Assembly: GCF_051659545.1 (NCBI RefSeq)
Contig: NZ_JBOFOR010000218.1
Coordinates: 1 to 52,512, forward strand
DNA length: 52,512 bases
Source of the DNA: JBOFOR01 sp051659545
Lineage (GTDB): Bacteria > Bacillota > Clostridia > Peptostreptococcales > Peptostreptococcaceae
Direction of reading: 5' to 3'
The notes under the pieces are model-generated. The model had not been told where the DNA came from. It saw only the letters and a list, made by a program, of their open reading frames with translations, and searched no databases. This document shows, piece after piece, positions 51,109-52,512 of this stretch (position 1 is the first letter of the stretch; each line of letters starts with the position of its first letter). A program made the translations under genes and the position numbers.

Positions 51109-52077
51109 TTATATTACTCCTTCCACAGAGTCTATAACATTCTCATATCCTTTAAATACTCTCTTTAAAAACATATACATAAATCTTTTTTCTTCAACTT
51201 CTGTAAGTACTACTGCATTAGTTTTATTTTTATAAAAACCAACAGAATCTACTATTGATTGCCCCATAGCTATTCCATCTTCTACAACTTCAACATAGGA
51301 TTCAAATCCTTTACATATGCTTCTATCTATAAAGTACGCTACTGCTAATGGATCATTTATTACACATCCTATAATGCCTTCTTGTTCCCAGTGAAAGTCA
51401 ATATAGAATCTTGTTATTTCCGTTATATATTTAGCCATTCTTTCGTCTAGCCTATTAATAAATTCTATTATATTAGGTGTAAGTACAATCTTTCTAGTTA
51501 CATCTAATCCTACCATATGAATTTTAGTAGATAAATTCTTGTATACATAGTCAGCACTATGTGGGTCTACCCAATAATTAAATTCTGCTACCGGAGAACA
51601 ATTACCATGGATTCTATATGCTCCCCCCATAGATATAATTTCATCTAAGTTATTAAAGGCCTCTTTGTCTTTCATAATTGCTTTTGCTATGTTTGTAAGA
51701 GGTCCTAACGCTATAATAGATACTTTGTCATGATTCTTTAAAATATTAATTATAAAATCAACACCACCGTCTTTAATACTAGGAGTTTTTATTTCTTCAT
51801 AAAATTTTTCTCCTACTCCGTCTTCTCCATGAGTATCTTGTGCTGTTACAAGTTTTCTTTTGAGCGGCTCTTCTTCTCCTATATATACAGGTATATGCAA
51901 TGAAGAGCACATTTGAAGTGCTTTTAGAGCATTTTTTGCTCCTAGCTTAGCAGGTACATTCCCACTACATACTGTTATTCCTAATACTTCTAGCTCTGGT
52001 GAGTTTACTGCTAGAAGTATTGCCAGAGAGTCATCTATCCCTGGATCACAATCAATTATTACTTTTCTTTTTTCCAT
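51109..52077 (-). CDS. queK: Nucleoside hydrolase, candidate queuosine hydrolase (QueK-type)
   Basis: A 322-residue IunH-family hydrolase. The calcium site is IDCDPGIDDSLAILLAV (D9, D11, D15, D16); GPLTNIAKAI, GGAYRIHGNCSPVAEFNYWVDPHSAD and the late CVINDPLAVAYFID complete it. Family members cleave the glycosidic bond of nucleosides. Context points to queuosine as substrate, giving queuine, rather than purine or pyrimidine nucleosides. A long leader with preQ1-type structure precedes it; the ribosome-binding site lies in a hairpin. Confidence 0.85.
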   Translation of the reverse strand: MEKRKVIIDCDPGIDDSLAILLAVNSPELEVLGITVCSGNVPAKLGAKNALKALQMCSSLHIPVYIGEEEPLKRKLVTAQDTHGEDGVGEKFYEEIKTPSIKDGGVDFIINILKNHDKVSIIALGPLTNIAKAIMKDKEAFNNLDEIISMGGAYRIHGNCSPVAEFNYWVDPHSADYVYKNLSTKIHMVGLDVTRKIVLTPNIIEFINRLDERMAKYITEITRFYIDFHWEQEGIIGCVINDPLAVAYFIDRSICKGFESYVEVVEDGIAMGQSIVDSVGFYKNKTNAVVLTEVEEKRFMYMFLKRVFKGYENVIDSVEGVI

Positions 52078-52088
52078 TTATTTCTCTC

Positions 52089-52109
52089 CTCCTTAAATTT
52101 TATAAGGAG
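52089..52109 (-). promoter_or_regulatory. Hairpin masking the ribosome-binding site of the queK gene
   Basis: On the minus strand CTCCTTA (52109-52103) pairs with TAAGGAG (52095-52089), which is part of the AAGGAGGAG ribosome-binding site. The 7-bp stem has a 7-base loop. Its 5' arm overlaps AGGTTCTC (52114-52107), which can pair instead with the aptamer loop. Confidence 0.6.
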
Positions 52110-52181
52110 AACCTAATAGCTTTTTTGCATAAAAAAAGCCATATCTAAGGATATAACTTATATACTGCCACTATATAAATA

Positions 52182-52217
52182 CCTTAGTTTTTTATACTTG
52201 GAGGTTCTCGAACAAGT
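52182..52217 (-). promoter_or_regulatory. preQ1-I-type riboswitch aptamer
   Basis: On the minus strand P1 is ACTTG (52217-52213) with CAAGT (52200-52196), with a 12-base loop containing GAGAACCTC. The tail ATAAAAAACTAAGG (52195-52182) is the same length, and as I recall it the same sequence, as in the Bacillus preQ1-I aptamer. The gene context (queuosine salvage) supports it. The loop-tail pseudoknot is less perfect than in the Bacillus example, so I rate this as likely, not certain. Confidence 0.7.
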
Positions 52218-52241
52218 CCTAGTGAAAATACTAAACACTAG
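52218..52241 (-). other. Hairpin at the 5' end of the queK leader
   Basis: On the minus strand CTAGTG / CACTAG forms a 6-bp stem with a 12-base loop directly 5' of the aptamer. It may stabilise the transcript end. Confidence 0.4.
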
Positions 52242-52254
52242 ATTTATCAACATT

Positions 52255-52283
52255 TTATTAAGTTTTATAACCTTAATTGTTAA
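52255..52283 (-). promoter_or_regulatory. Possible promoter of the queuosine-salvage operon
   Basis: TTAACA (52283-52278), 17 bp, TAATAA (52260-52255) on the minus strand. The predicted start is a few bases before the 5' hairpin of the leader, which suits a riboswitch transcript. The elements are weak. Confidence 0.4.
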
Positions 52284-52512
52284 TTGAGTTTTATTCATAA
52301 TTAGCTGACTTTTATTATTTTAACATAAGCAGAATTACTTTTCTATATAAAATGTTTTTATATTTATATAGAAATAATATATGATTCCATACATATGTTA
52401 TGTCTTTTTTTATAATTGTTATTACTATTATATATATCCTTTTAGTTATTATGGTATAATATCCCATGGTGTAGAATATTATATATTTAAATTATAATTT
52501 TGACATAGGGGG
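52284..52512. other. AT-rich region to the window end, partly promoter-like
   Basis: No gene is seen. On the plus strand TGGTATAAT near 52453 is an extended -10, and the window ends with TTGACATAGGGGGG, which could hold a -35 element or a ribosome-binding site for a gene to the right of the window. Confidence 0.35.

Noticed and set aside
52119..52140. Terminator within the queK leader
   Set aside because: The GCTTTTTT/AAAAAAGC stem is not followed by a T run on the minus strand, and the stem before the T run at 52132-52138 is weak. A transcriptional part of the switch is possible but not supported well enough.

Overview
The window is AT-rich chromosomal DNA from a low-GC Gram-positive anaerobe. 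Gene content and order suggest a Peptostreptococcaceae-type clostridium, a relative of Clostridioides, Paraclostridium or Romboutsia. Supporting signs are the MEP isoprenoid genes beside ribosomal and cell-envelope genes, a selenium-type molybdenum hydroxylase maturation locus, a queuosine-salvage operon of the kind described in Clostridioides difficile, clostridial Shine-Dalgarno sequences, and frequent TTG/GTG starts. The species is inference. I saw no rRNA, tRNA, prophage, insertion sequence or CRISPR array.

Layout. 1-2.5 kb: membrane-anchored polysaccharide deacetylase and UDP-GlcNAc 2-epimerase. 2.5-10.9 kb: housekeeping genes on the minus strand (rpsB-tsf, pyrH, frr-small ORF-uppS-cdsA, dxr-rseP-ispG), split into transcription units by visible promoters and hairpins. 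11-12.2 kb: a D,D-carboxypeptidase. 12.4-17.6 kb: an accessory island with two unusual multi-module glycosyltransferases and four small proteins, three of which are single carboxypeptidase-regulatory-like (transthyretin-type) domains. 17.7-24 kb: DEAD-box helicase, a YocH-like 3D-domain protein behind a mirrored pair of WalR-type boxes, a decayed arginine deiminase gene, a Na/Pi cotransporter and an acyltransferase. 24-28.2 kb: molybdenum cofactor genes (MOSC protein, moaC, moaA, mogA, xdhC, yqeB). 28.3-32.8 kb: CoA-binding protein, DegV, small membrane protein and a long RecQ. 33-41.3 kb: the branched-chain amino-acid operon ilvB-ilvN-leuA-cimA-leuC-leuD-leuB behind a promoter carrying a CodY-like box. 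41.5-52.1 kb: alanine/glycine symporter, Hanks-type kinase with an overlapping Ser/Arg-rich miniprotein, trxA-trxB, a two-component system, small unknown proteins, a lipoprotein, a DNA-binding-like protein, and a queuosine-salvage operon (nucleoside hydrolase, ECF S component, radical SAM).

How the genes work together. dxr, ispG, uppS and cdsA feed isoprenoid, undecaprenyl and phospholipid synthesis. The deacetylase, carboxypeptidase and 3D-domain protein remodel the wall, and two of them carry WalR-like boxes. leuA and cimA sit together, so leucine and citramalate-based isoleucine synthesis share one operon. The last operon is preceded by a preQ1-I-like aptamer whose loop can pair with a sequence that would otherwise help mask the ribosome-binding site.

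The most interesting items are the preQ1-type leader with its alternative pairings, the kinase-miniprotein overlap, the mirrored WalR boxes with a possible 52-residue ORF on the other side, the transthyretin-domain/glycosyltransferase island with a ribosome-site-masking hairpin, and a GC-rich structured intergenic element near 29.9 kb.
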